From: a virus
Strand: one strand, 5' to 3'
IMG/VR virus record: IMGVR_UViG_3300023082_000007
Location: 1-36,171 of that record
DNA length: 36,171 nucleotides
The notes beneath the pieces are model-generated. The model did not search any database. It had not been told where the DNA came from and saw only the letters and a program-made list of their open reading frames with translations. Positions 17,551 to 24,270 of this stretch are shown here, one piece after another. A program made the translations under genes and the position numbers. The first letter of the stretch is position 1; each line of letters begins with the position of its first letter.

Positions 17551-17568
17551 CCCACAGCAAGGGGGATG
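17551..17568 (+). promoter_or_regulatory. Orphan copy of the CCACAGCAAGG leader motif
   Basis: CCCACAGCAAGGGGG (17551-17565), followed directly by ATG, lies on the strand opposite to all local genes. The reading frame it would open has only four codons (MVYA). The same motif precedes true starts elsewhere on both strands, so this copy is either chance or a sign that the motif acts on DNA or RNA rather than only on translation. Confidence 0.4.
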
Positions 17569-17570
17569 GT

Positions 17571-17816
17571 TTATGCGTAGGTGTCAGGAGCCGCCAGGGT
17601 GACGACGCCAGCGGCAACCGTCACCTTTGCTTCGAACGTCGCATCAGATGCGATGATCAGGATTTCGGCAACGCGGGCCAGTTCCGAGGCGGCCAGATTG
17701 AAATATCCGGCGGCCTTCACAGTCGCTTTCGCGTCCGTGGTTTCGTACAGCGCCCGCACGCGGGTGCCTTTTGATCCGGAGCTGGTTGGATCGAGGAAAC
17801 GCTTATTCAGTGCCAT
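17571..17816 (-). CDS. Small capsid-adjacent protein, 81 aa (possible head decoration)
   Basis: An 81-residue protein directly downstream of the major capsid gene and before the terminator, so it is co-transcribed only with the capsid gene. The sequence is beta-prone (TRVRALYETTDAKATVKAAGYF, then AEILIIASDATFEAKVTVAAG) with no Cys or membrane segment. Similar small proteins beside capsid genes in alphaproteobacterial podoviruses are usually virion components. A decoration or minor-capsid role is an inference from place and presumed dosage. Start ATG follows AAAGGT. Confidence 0.7.
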   Translation of the reverse strand: MALNKRFLDPTSSGSKGTRVRALYETTDAKATVKAAGYFNLAASELARVAEILIIASDATFEAKVTVAAGVVTLAAPDTYA

Positions 17817-17861
17817 GTTTTTAACCTTTCACAGTTTCAGGAGAAGCAGCGGCCGAGGGGA

Positions 17862-18707
17862 TTAAGCCTCAGTCGTCGCCACTTCCACGATGCCTTCAGC
17901 GTCGATAGCCACAGCGCCGGCCGAGAAGATCCCATTCGCGAGATAGGATGTCTTGACCGGAATGTAATTGACTTCCGTCCGCATGTTGATGCCGACCGCG
18001 AGGCCGGCAGCGGCCTTGTGATAAGCGAAGTTCGTCCGTTCGTTGCCCGCTTTCGGCAGGCCACCTTCCAGACGATCTTCCATGACGATGAAGTCAAAGC
18101 CCACCCAATGGCTGATTTCGCCATCGTACAGCGCCTTGATCACGTTCTTATCGACGGTGTTCGCGTCGCCATCGCCCAGGAGCTGTTCCATACCTTCAGC
18201 CGAAATGACGAAGGTGCGTTCGCCCTTGGCACGCGGCACGCCGCCCTGGTTGAGCAGTCGGCTTGCCCGGCGAACCTTTGCAGTGTTCAAGCCGGTGGAT
18301 GCGCCGCCGACCGAAGCCGGGACGATCAGGGCAGTGCTTGCCGCGTCGAGCGCGTCAAGGATCAGCTGATCTTCGCGGCGGCCGATGGCTGAAGCGATGA
18401 TCGAAGCGAGCTTGTCCTGTTCCTTGTAGCCGACCTTCTGCTGATTGAAGATGCCGGTATATTCGGCAGCGTTCCAATCTTCCAGCGTGGCCGTGGCGTT
18501 GCCGTGAACGATGTTCATCGGAATGACATCGGTCTGATCGATGCGACGGGTTGCCAGACCCTTGCCCATCTTGTTGAAGCGGTGGGTTGAGCCGACGATG
18601 TTGTCAGCGATTTCGACGGTCGAGCGGAGCATGCCGCCCTTTTCGTAAGCAGCCTTCACGCGAGCGTCGAAGGAAGCCTGTTCGTTTGCAGTAAGATTGC
18701 GGGACAT
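17862..18707 (-). CDS. Major capsid protein (HK97-fold, Phage_capsid_2-like)
   Basis: A 281-residue protein with the podovirus capsid pattern: a helical N-terminus (TANEQASFDARVKAAYEKGGML), then TRRIDQTDVIPMNIVHG, the DKLASIIASAIGRREDQLILDAL segment (an E-loop/spine-like region), GERTFVISAEGMEQLLGD, and a beta-rich C-terminus (INMRTEVNYIPVKTSYLANG). Gene order scaffold-capsid-adaptor-nozzle is as in T7-like phages. It has its own leader of about 190 bases with a promoter candidate and a 33-bp palindrome. The ribosome site is not strong (AGGCGAAACAC). Confidence 0.9.
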   Translation of the reverse strand: MSRNLTANEQASFDARVKAAYEKGGMLRSTVEIADNIVGSTHRFNKMGKGLATRRIDQTDVIPMNIVHGNATATLEDWNAAEYTGIFNQQKVGYKEQDKLASIIASAIGRREDQLILDALDAASTALIVPASVGGASTGLNTAKVRRASRLLNQGGVPRAKGERTFVISAEGMEQLLGDGDANTVDKNVIKALYDGEISHWVGFDFIVMEDRLEGGLPKAGNERTNFAYHKAAAGLAVGINMRTEVNYIPVKTSYLANGIFSAGAVAIDAEGIVEVATTEA

Positions 18708-18774
18708 GTGTTTCGCCTATGTTGCGTTGAAATGATTGGTTTCAGCGGTATGGGCGAAACGAGGGCGGGAAGGG

Positions 18775-18807
18775 TTTCAGTTGTTAGGAAATTCCGAACA
18801 ACTGAAA
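18775..18807. promoter_or_regulatory. 33-bp near-perfect palindrome in the capsid leader
   Basis: Arms TTTCAGTTGTTAGGAA and TTCCGAACAACTGAAA (16 bp each, one mismatch) flank a single central A. The site is 68 bases before the capsid start codon and downstream of the promoter candidate, so it would be transcribed. It can form a long RNA hairpin or a dimeric protein site. No T-tract follows on either strand, so I do not call it a terminator. Possible jobs are mRNA 5' stabilisation or an operator. Confidence 0.7.
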
Positions 18808-18892
18808 TTAGGCTTCCCTTGGCGGTTTCGGGCCGCGTCAGATCCGGCAGATGGAGGCCGCAACGTGCGGTTAGGTCCGAGCCGATTTGCGG

Positions 18893-18921
18893 AAGATGCG
18901 CGGGAGCTGCTAAATTGTCAA
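18893..18921 (-). promoter_or_regulatory. Candidate capsid promoter
   Basis: On the minus strand a perfect TTGACA (18916-18921) is followed after 17 bases by CATCTT (18893-18898), a weak -10. It stands just downstream of the scaffold terminator and about 190 bases before the capsid ATG, a sensible place to restart transcription of the most abundant virion protein. Confidence 0.45.
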
Positions 18922-18933
18922 TCCTGAAACGCA

Positions 18934-18968
18934 AAACCCCGCCGGGGGTGCGAGGCCCGGCGGGGTTT
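18934..18968. terminator. Strong bidirectional terminator between scaffold and capsid
   Basis: A perfect 13-bp stem, AAACCCCGCCGGG (18934-18946) with CCCGGCGGGGTTT (18956-18968), loop of 9. The A/T ends give U-runs in both directions; leftward transcripts end GGGGUUUU. It follows the scaffold stop (19041) by 72 bases. The rest of the gap 18708-19040 holds the promoter candidate, the palindrome and the capsid ribosome site; no gene is seen there. Confidence 0.85.
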
Positions 18969-19040
18969 CAGTTTGGGGAGGACCAATGTTCAGACAGGCA
19001 GACACCAGCAATAAGCCACAACGCGCGGCCGATTGCAAGC

Positions 19041-20069
19041 CTACAGGTTTACACCGCCCGAGCGGCCGCCGTGGCTTGGTTCCGTCCCGTTGATCGTCTT
19101 GCCGATTTCTTCAAGTTCGGCCTGCCGCTTGTAATCGTTGGCCTTGACCGCAGCCTTAAATTCATCGTGCCATTCGTTCTGCGACATGCCGCGAGCGCCG
19201 CCGCCGGGAGTGATCGGGATACCCTTTTCGCCGGTTGCCGCGTTGCGCATCTTGGCGAGGAACCGCATGCCGTTCGCCGTCTTCGCAAGGTTCTCGACCA
19301 CGGCCACGTCATCTTCCGAGAACGTCCCGGCAGTCACGCCGCCATCCACCCACACGAACACGCCGTCGATCATGCCCTGCGCATCCTTGCCAAGGGATTT
19401 GAACTCGGCTTCAGGATCGATAGGCGTCGGAGCAAATTCGTTCATTTCAACGAACATGTCTTTGACGATCGAGGCGGCCACTTCCTTGCCAAGCCCGTAT
19501 TTGTGGAACACCTTCGCCGCAGCCTTCAAGCCCGGATCATCAGGTTCAAGCCCCAGGCGATCGACGGTATCGGGCAGCTCAAGCCCGCCGTCGAAATAGC
19601 CCTCTGCCGTTTCCGGAACTTCGCCACCGCCCAAGCCCTTGCCGCGCTTGAGTTGCCCGTGGGCTTTCTCAAGATCCGCATAGGCTTTCGTCAGCCCGGC
19701 AGCATTTACGGTTTTTGTCTTGGGGTCCCAAAACTTGTCCGGCAATCCTTCCGGCCGGCCGTCGTCGGCTGTCTTGTCGCCCTTGTCGTCGCCCCCGTCA
19801 TCATCGGATTTTGCGCCTTCAGGCTTGGAACGTCGGTTGAGCAGGCCACCGAGGTCACGCGGTTTCGCGCCTTTATCAGCGCCAGGATCGGCGTCACCTG
19901 TTGCGCCATCGCCTTTATCGTCGCCCGTGTCATCGCCTGTCTTGTCGCCGCCGTCATCCGCCGCCCCGCCCTCATTCGGAGGCGCGAACGCGATGCGCGG
20001 GCCTATCCCGCTCACCACTCGCGCCACACTTGCCGACGCCATAAGCGCCCGTTCGATTGCTTTCGTCAT
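19041..20069 (-). CDS. Capsid assembly scaffolding protein
   Basis: A 342-residue acidic protein between portal-region and capsid genes, in the place of T7 gene 9. The N-terminal third is low-complexity Asp/Gly/Lys (DDGGDKTGDDTGDDKGDG), the middle has LPDKFWDPKTKTVNAAGLTKAYADLEKA, a segment common in phage scaffolds, and the C-terminal part is helical and charged (EWHDEFKAAVKANDYKRQAELEEI). Scaffolds guide procapsid assembly and leave before packaging. A CCACAGCAAGG leader precedes ATG 20069. The gene is bounded by terminators on both sides. Confidence 0.85.
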   Translation of the reverse strand: MTKAIERALMASASVARVVSGIGPRIAFAPPNEGGAADDGGDKTGDDTGDDKGDGATGDADPGADKGAKPRDLGGLLNRRSKPEGAKSDDDGGDDKGDKTADDGRPEGLPDKFWDPKTKTVNAAGLTKAYADLEKAHGQLKRGKGLGGGEVPETAEGYFDGGLELPDTVDRLGLEPDDPGLKAAAKVFHKYGLGKEVAASIVKDMFVEMNEFAPTPIDPEAEFKSLGKDAQGMIDGVFVWVDGGVTAGTFSEDDVAVVENLAKTANGMRFLAKMRNAATGEKGIPITPGGGARGMSQNEWHDEFKAAVKANDYKRQAELEEIGKTINGTEPSHGGRSGGVNL

Positions 20070-20095
20070 GGTTAGATCCTTGCTGTGGTTGAAAC

Positions 20096-20128
20096 AAAAA
20101 AGGCGCGGCCAGGATAACCCGCCGCGCC
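20096..20128 (-). terminator. Rho-independent terminator upstream of scaffold
   Basis: Stem GGCGCGGC (20102-20109) with GCCGCGCC (20121-20128), loop of 11, followed in the leftward direction by six T residues (20096-20101). A second small hairpin, TACGG/CCGTA (20138-20152), directly follows the previous stop codon. This is the best classical terminator of the genome; leftward transcripts from the portal unit should largely stop here. Confidence 0.88.
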
Positions 20129-20152
20129 CTTCTCAATTACGGCAAAACCGTA

Positions 20153-20878
20153 TTATGCCTTTTTGGCTTCAGCGGCAACGGCCGCCTCGCTGGCTTCCGC
20201 TCGCTGCTGATTGCGCAGGTTGGTGCGGGCCTGATGATCCTTGATGTTCACCTGATCAATCGAGAAGTGACGAACGAGCTGTGCGAGCGGACCATTGCGC
20301 CGATACTGATCGGAGCTTGCCAGGATCGCCACGGCTTCCAGAAGCAGGATCGGATCGGGAATGTGCTTCACGATCTCATCAACGGTCGGCAGGCTGGACA
20401 CCTCGGCGCGCTTTTCATCCAGAGCGCCGGCCCGTTCAAGTTCGCGCTGATCTGCCGAATAGGGCGAGGTTGTCGCCTGTTCGGTTGGCGAGGCAAGCGC
20501 CGGGTCGCCGTAGGACAGGCCGACCGATGCCGGATCCACCATCTTCTCGATCGGATCAAGCGCACCGGCTTCAGGCTTGACCGGCTGCGAACCGTCGTTC
20601 TTGTGAACAAGCGTCACCTTGGTTTCGCTGCCTTCGTCGCCGTCGAGGTTGCCGGTTTCATCGGCCGACTGGCTGCGAACGTTTTCGGGGTTCGACGGCG
20701 CGGCGCTGGCATTGGTGCGGTTGAAGCCCGGCCACGCGGCACCGATCTGTTTGCGCGTGATTTCCATGTTGCCGGCAATGCCGCGAACCACGTCAACGGA
20801 CGGCAAGCCCGCATCAGTCCAGTGGGCGTCGTTCTTTGTGTCGAGCTTTGACAGCGCGGATTTGATCTTGTCATCCAT
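20153..20878 (-). CDS. Portal-scaffold intergenic virion/morphogenesis protein, 241 aa, unknown
   Basis: The N-terminus IKSALSKLDTKNDAHWTDAGLPSVD is a module found in several phage head-region proteins (KxALxKLDPxxDxHWTxxGLPxxD), followed by a helix (VRGIAGNMEITRKQIGAAWPGF). The middle is disordered and acidic; the C-terminal third is helical (IPDPILLLEAVAILASSDQYRRNGPLAQLV in two parts, then an Ala/Glu-rich end). It may take part in head assembly. The exact role is not known. ATG 20878 overlaps the upstream gene by 8 bases. Confidence 0.65.
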   Translation of the reverse strand: MDDKIKSALSKLDTKNDAHWTDAGLPSVDVVRGIAGNMEITRKQIGAAWPGFNRTNASAAPSNPENVRSQSADETGNLDGDEGSETKVTLVHKNDGSQPVKPEAGALDPIEKMVDPASVGLSYGDPALASPTEQATTSPYSADQRELERAGALDEKRAEVSSLPTVDEIVKHIPDPILLLEAVAILASSDQYRRNGPLAQLVRHFSIDQVNIKDHQARTNLRNQQRAEASEAAVAAEAKKA

Positions 20879-21239
20879 TGTCGTTGGTTTCCTGTGTCGG
20901 TGTCCGCGCGATGCGGATCTGTTCTTCTATAAACCGAATAGTGCTGTTCTGGCCTTCCCGGAACATGGCCCATTCGGCGGTTGATAGTCCCACTTCCATG
21001 CCCTGGTGAAGTGTGTTGCCTACGAGGAACAGGGGCATTTCGATGGTAGAAGCCCGGAGAAGCTCCAAAAGTTCCGGGCCGCGCGCGCTGTTCACGAACA
21101 CGTCGAAGAACAGTTTTGCTTGATTGATGCGCCGGATTTCCGCCGCGTCGTGTTGCGCCTGATTGGCTTCCGCCGCTTCTTCCGGAGTTTCCGGACCGAC
21201 GCTCCCGCCCGGCAACCAGTCGAATGCGCCCCGGCTCAA
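20871..21239 (-). CDS. Bbp19-like small head-region protein, 122 aa (TTG start)
   Basis: A soluble protein whose core (INQAKLFFDVFVNSARGPELLELL, then AMFREGQNSTIRFIEEQIRIA) resembles the Bbp19-type phage domain, found next to portal genes in podoviruses. The family assignment is from memory of the pattern and is tentative. I chose TTG 21239 because it overlaps the preceding stop as TTGA, the same coupling seen at two other genes of this phage; TTG 21251 is also open. Role unknown, probably assembly. Confidence 0.6.
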   Translation of the reverse strand: MSRGAFDWLPGGSVGPETPEEAAEANQAQHDAAEIRRINQAKLFFDVFVNSARGPELLELLRASTIEMPLFLVGNTLHQGMEVGLSTAEWAMFREGQNSTIRFIEEQIRIARTPTQETNDNG

Positions 21240-21505
21240 GCCAGCACCCAAAGCGTTACCGCCGTGAGAAACAGCAAGCCCGAGATAAGGGCCAGCATGC
21301 CGACGAACACCGTTGCGCTTGGTTCAACGCGGAACGTCTGAACGTGCCAGCTCAAGACGAACGCGCCGCAACCGAGGGCGAATGATCCGAAAAAGATCGT
21401 GTTGCCCATAACCAGGGCGAGGATGGCGAGGACGGCGAACAGCGCCGCCCCTACGATGTCGATGCGCTGAAGCGTTTTCAGCGAGAGATTGAGAGAGTTG
21501 AACAT
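21236..21505 (-). CDS. Small three-helix membrane protein, 89 aa (possible holin)
   Basis: Starts MFNSLNLSLKTLQRIDIVG after AAGGAAATCTTT, which overlaps the portal stop. Three hydrophobic stretches are visible at about 18-35, 38-55 and 64-86 (ending LLFLTAVTLWVLA), nearly the whole protein. Size and three helices fit a class I holin, but the usual charged C-terminal tail is missing and the gene is far from the endolysin, between portal and head genes. Alternatives include a superinfection or assembly membrane factor. Confidence 0.6.
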   Translation of the reverse strand: MFNSLNLSLKTLQRIDIVGAALFAVLAILALVMGNTIFFGSFALGCGAFVLSWHVQTFRVEPSATVFVGMLALISGLLFLTAVTLWVLA

Positions 21506-21515
21506 AAAGATTTCC

Positions 21516-23156
21516 TTATGCGGCCATTTGCTGTGGGGGTGGCTGGACACCAGTGCCGGCACCTTGCCCCGGTCCAACCATCGGAGCGCCAGATTGTGCA
21601 GCAAGGGCGGCGGCCGCCTTTGCCTGCAAATCCTTACGCTCATCAGCCGTCCGCATCAAGATCGGATCAACGCCGAGCTTTGCGCCGACCCATGCGCCGA
21701 AGTCCTCAATCTTGAACGAAACGCCCACGGCCTGTTCCCCGCCGGCAACCGCGCCCGTGATCTGCATGGCCTGCTGTGCTGCCTCGACATCGCGGATCGA
21801 CTGGCCTTGCACCAACGGCGAAGAAAATTTAACCGAGATCTGGCCGTTATTGAGTTTTATTTTCTGCCCCTGCCCCATCGGGATCACGCCCATTTTGCCC
21901 AGGTGATAGATCGTCGCTTCCAGCATGGGGATAATCCCCTCTTTCAGCACGCGGGAGAACGGCGCACCCATGGACTGTTGAAGCTCTTTCAGCCTTTCGA
22001 GCAGTTCGGTTGCCGTCCGCACGCCGTCTTTCACATCGGGCATGCCGTCGTTCATCATGATTTTGTGGATCGAGGTAACAAGATCCTGCATGACGAGTTG
22101 CGTCAGGTTGATATCGCCGCCGACCTGAAGCGGCATGATCGAGGCACCGCCGGCACCGCCGGTTGAGCGAACCGGGATCGTCGCGCCTGGGAAAATCCGC
22201 ACGTTGTTGGCGTTGATCACGCCGTCGTTTTTGACCATGAACACGCCGCCGATCGCAAGCGCAGCGTGACGAAGCAGGTAGGACTTGACCGAGGAAAGCA
22301 CGCGGGCATCAGGCAGCGCGAGCATGACCATCGAGCGGCCTTGCGCTTCGCCGGAAGCCTTCGACCAACGGGCAATCACCCATGGGCAGATTTCAAATTC
22401 GCGCTGCACGATGCGGGTTTGCTTGCGGGCATCGTTCGCGCCGCTCATCAAGATTACGTCGTAGTACCAGATCTTGTCACGGTTCGACCAATAGCACACG
22501 TCGATCAGGTCGCATTCGGGATCTTCGTCCAGCTTATCGCCGGCCAGTTCCGGAAGCTTGGCATCTGACCATGTTTCGTTGATCAGCGATCGGCGCATCT
22601 TGTGCTTGCGGCTGATCAGGTCGATCTTGCCCCACGACCCTTCCCGGAACGCAACATGCGCCTGGGTGACGGCGGAATAGATGATCGGGTTATCTTCGTC
22701 GCCCTGCATGACCAGCATGCACGCCGTCCCGGCAACGACAAGCTCCAAGAGCCATTCGGCAATCGCAAGATCGAAGTTGGAAAGCTGGATCGCGGTAAAC
22801 ACCACTTCACGAAGATTTTCCAGATCAGACCTTGCACCGTCTTTTTGCTCCTGTTGAACGAAAGCCCCAGGCGTGAACTCTGCCCACTTCGCGCCGATCG
22901 GAAATAGTTCGTATTGCAGCCGATTGGCGATCCGCACGGCATCAACCGCAAGCGTGCTGTCGTAGACACGGCGGCTGGTTTTATCCTTGCCCTTGGTCGA
23001 GTTGTCGCCGGGCTTGCCGGTTCCATTGCTGTGGTACGGGTTGCGGTCGGAAAGCGCGAACTCGTAGCATTCCTTCAGCGTGTCATCCCACATGCCTTTT
23101 TCGGTCCAAGCCTTATCGGACAGGCTGCAAAGGGTTTTCTCTTGAAGACGTGGCAT
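21516..23156 (-). CDS. Portal / head-to-tail connector protein
   Basis: A 546-residue protein of the T7 gp8-like head-tail connector family. Typical segments are the N-terminal helix leading to RRVYDSTLAVDAVRIANRLQ, LFPIGAKWAEFTPG, LAIAEWLLELVVAGTACMLV, and the C-terminal ...LFGVDPILMRTADERK-like stretch (here LGVDPILMRTADERKDLQAK), with a Gln/Pro-rich tail. Twelve copies should form the ring at one capsid vertex through which DNA is packaged and ejected. Its place between terminase and scaffold is standard. Start ATG 23156 comes three bases after the stop of the 39-residue gene. Confidence 0.92.
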   Translation of the reverse strand: MPRLQEKTLCSLSDKAWTEKGMWDDTLKECYEFALSDRNPYHSNGTGKPGDNSTKGKDKTSRRVYDSTLAVDAVRIANRLQYELFPIGAKWAEFTPGAFVQQEQKDGARSDLENLREVVFTAIQLSNFDLAIAEWLLELVVAGTACMLVMQGDEDNPIIYSAVTQAHVAFREGSWGKIDLISRKHKMRRSLINETWSDAKLPELAGDKLDEDPECDLIDVCYWSNRDKIWYYDVILMSGANDARKQTRIVQREFEICPWVIARWSKASGEAQGRSMVMLALPDARVLSSVKSYLLRHAALAIGGVFMVKNDGVINANNVRIFPGATIPVRSTGGAGGASIMPLQVGGDINLTQLVMQDLVTSIHKIMMNDGMPDVKDGVRTATELLERLKELQQSMGAPFSRVLKEGIIPMLEATIYHLGKMGVIPMGQGQKIKLNNGQISVKFSSPLVQGQSIRDVEAAQQAMQITGAVAGGEQAVGVSFKIEDFGAWVGAKLGVDPILMRTADERKDLQAKAAAALAAQSGAPMVGPGQGAGTGVQPPPQQMAA

Positions 23157-23159
23157 GGT

Positions 23160-23279
23160 TTAAAACCCTCTGTCGAATAAGATTACGATCGAAAGTAACG
23201 CAGCTTGCGCCAAGGCGGAGACGGCGACGATCGAGACGAACAGGCCGAAAGCCACGGCCACCCCCTTGACGATACGCAT
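23160..23279 (-). CDS. Very small membrane protein, 39 aa
   Basis: MRIVKGVAVAFGLFVSIVAV, then a further hydrophobic run ending ILFDRGF: nearly all of it can span a membrane once or twice. The ATG overlaps the previous stop (TGATG) and the stop lies three bases before the portal start, so it is within a tight operon. The coupling supports it more than the weak ribosome site does. No family is recognised. Confidence 0.5.
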   Translation of the reverse strand: MRIVKGVAVAFGLFVSIVAVSALAQAALLSIVILFDRGF

Positions 23280-23488
23280 CAGCCCAAAGTTTCTTTGACG
23301 CCGGCAGCGCCCGAAGACGAGAACAGCGAGTTCCGGCCGCTGGCCCGAGCTGCAATCAACCGCTGCCGTGCGCCAAGCTCTTTGCTTTCGTCGGCGGTCT
23401 GGCTGTTGATCGCCTGATCCTGTTTGCGCTGTGCGCGCTGGCTGGCCTCATCGACCTTCTGTTTTCCTGCACCGAATAGGCTTGTCAT
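23279..23488 (-). CDS. Small basic virion-region protein, 69 aa
   Basis: MTSLFGAGKQKVDEASQRAQ, a polar helix, then QRLIAARASGRNSLFSSSGAAGVKETLG. The ending (RxSGRxSLFxSxGxxGV) is a motif seen in small proteins near portal genes of many podo- and siphoviruses, whose function is not settled. No Cys or membrane segment. It overlaps both neighbours by 1-4 bases. Confidence 0.65.
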   Translation of the reverse strand: MTSLFGAGKQKVDEASQRAQRKQDQAINSQTADESKELGARQRLIAARASGRNSLFSSSGAAGVKETLG

Positions 23489-23925
23489 TTGGGGATCTCC
23501 ATCAATGTGCCGCCGTTGCGAAGCAGGTAGCGGGCGAGTTGTTCGGGGGTCCACACGTACCAAGCACCGATGCCGAGGAAGATCTTCACCAGGGAAACGC
23601 ATGTGATGAACCCGCGCGGAACATACCGCCCTGTAAATTTCTGGTCAATCGGGATGGAAATGCACGCCGTCACGCCTTCTCGCAGCATGGAGGCGCAGAT
23701 ATCGGCCGGATGCTTGAACACGACATCGGTGCGGACGTGATCCGAATGCGGGTTGATCACGACGCTGTAGACCTGGGCCATCAAGCCGGGTTCCGGATAA
23801 TAGGCCGGGTGGATCAGGAACACATGCCGCCAGCCGCGCCGGCAGAACATGCGCCAGAACCGCCGATGCTCTGCACCTTGAAAGACGACATAAGCCGTGT
23901 ATCGCTTTCGAAGGTTCGGGATCAT
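23485..23925 (-). CDS. Hypothetical protein, 146 aa, terminase-portal interval
   Basis: An aromatic, Arg-rich N-terminal half (MIPNLRKRYTAYVVFQGAEH, RFWRMFCRRGWRHVFLIHPA) and a C-terminal hydrophobic segment (VSLVKIFLGIGAWYVWTPEQ). It contains RYVPRGFITCVSLVK, resembling proteins found between terminase and portal in alphaproteobacterial phages; their role is unknown. ATG 23925 overlaps the previous stop (ATGA). A peripheral or membrane-associated protein seems likely. An upstream in-frame extension exists but would run through the 51-residue gene and a repeat region. Confidence 0.65.
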   Translation of the reverse strand: MIPNLRKRYTAYVVFQGAEHRRFWRMFCRRGWRHVFLIHPAYYPEPGLMAQVYSVVINPHSDHVRTDVVFKHPADICASMLREGVTACISIPIDQKFTGRYVPRGFITCVSLVKIFLGIGAWYVWTPEQLARYLLRNGGTLMEIPK

Positions 23926-24077
23926 GATAACACCGCCAGCCAGAACTTGAAGCAGGCCACGACGATGCCGGACACGACGAATATCGGGAAGGTGATGTTG
24001 ATGAGGTCGATCAGCCTTTCCCAAGCCGAGAATTTCAGTGCTCGGAGGTGGATCAAGATGGTTTCTTTTCGGGTCAT
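23922..24077 (-). CDS. Small single-helix membrane protein, 51 aa
   Basis: MTRKETILIHLRALKFSAWE followed by one membrane helix (ITFPIFVVSGIVVACFKFW) and a short tail. ATG 24077 follows AAAGGAAAAGG. It is the first gene after the 193-base gap behind the terminase gene, and its stop overlaps the next ATG. No family is recognised; holin-like or envelope-directed roles are possible. Confidence 0.55.
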   Translation of the reverse strand: MTRKETILIHLRALKFSAWERLIDLINITFPIFVVSGIVVACFKFWLAVLS

Positions 24078-24103
24078 TTTTCGAGCCTTTTCCTTTGGGG
24101 AGG

Positions 24104-24144
24104 GAGCGAAGCGAGGGGTATACGAGCGAAGCGAGTATATACAA
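24104..24144. repeat. Two 20-base direct repeats, GAGCGAAGCGAG units
   Basis: GAGCGAAGCGAG occurs at 24104-24115 and 24124-24135, each followed by a GTATAC/TATATAC block. The gap 24078-24270 contains these repeats, a 15-bp palindrome at 24163-24177 and an AT-rich stretch after the terminase stop, and no gene that I can support. The repeat could be a regulatory site or sequence debris; its role is open. Confidence 0.55.
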
Positions 24145-24177
24145 TGGAAATGGAAGCAGAGCTGGAGCAGTGCTCCA
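24142..24177. repeat. Dispersed repeat copy with 15-bp palindrome; second copy inside the DUF1376 gene
   Basis: CAATGGAAATGGAAGCAG, then TGGAGCAGTGCTCCA (24163-24177, a perfect 7+1+7 palindrome). Nearly the same string lies at 31304-31345 inside the DUF1376 coding sequence, with one extra ATGGAA unit. The 10-mer CAGCGAACGC follows at 24181-24190, and its exact complement is at 31351-31360. Confidence 0.6.
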
Positions 24178-24270
24178 CGACAGCGAACGCATACACCCTA
24201 TTGAATGATTTCAATGGCTTATCGTTTCGGAAATTAAACTAGACTAAAAAGTCAGCTATTTGCATTTTCA

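Noticed and set aside
18708-20075. A 455-codon open frame on the + strand opposite scaffold and leader
   Set aside because: It is antisense to the scaffold gene, has no ribosome site and reads as low-complexity Arg/His/Ala-rich sequence typical of the complement of high-GC genes.
24100-24180. Repeats in the gap as a CRISPR array
   Set aside because: Only two short unit copies with an 8-base gap, no spacers of normal size and no cas genes.
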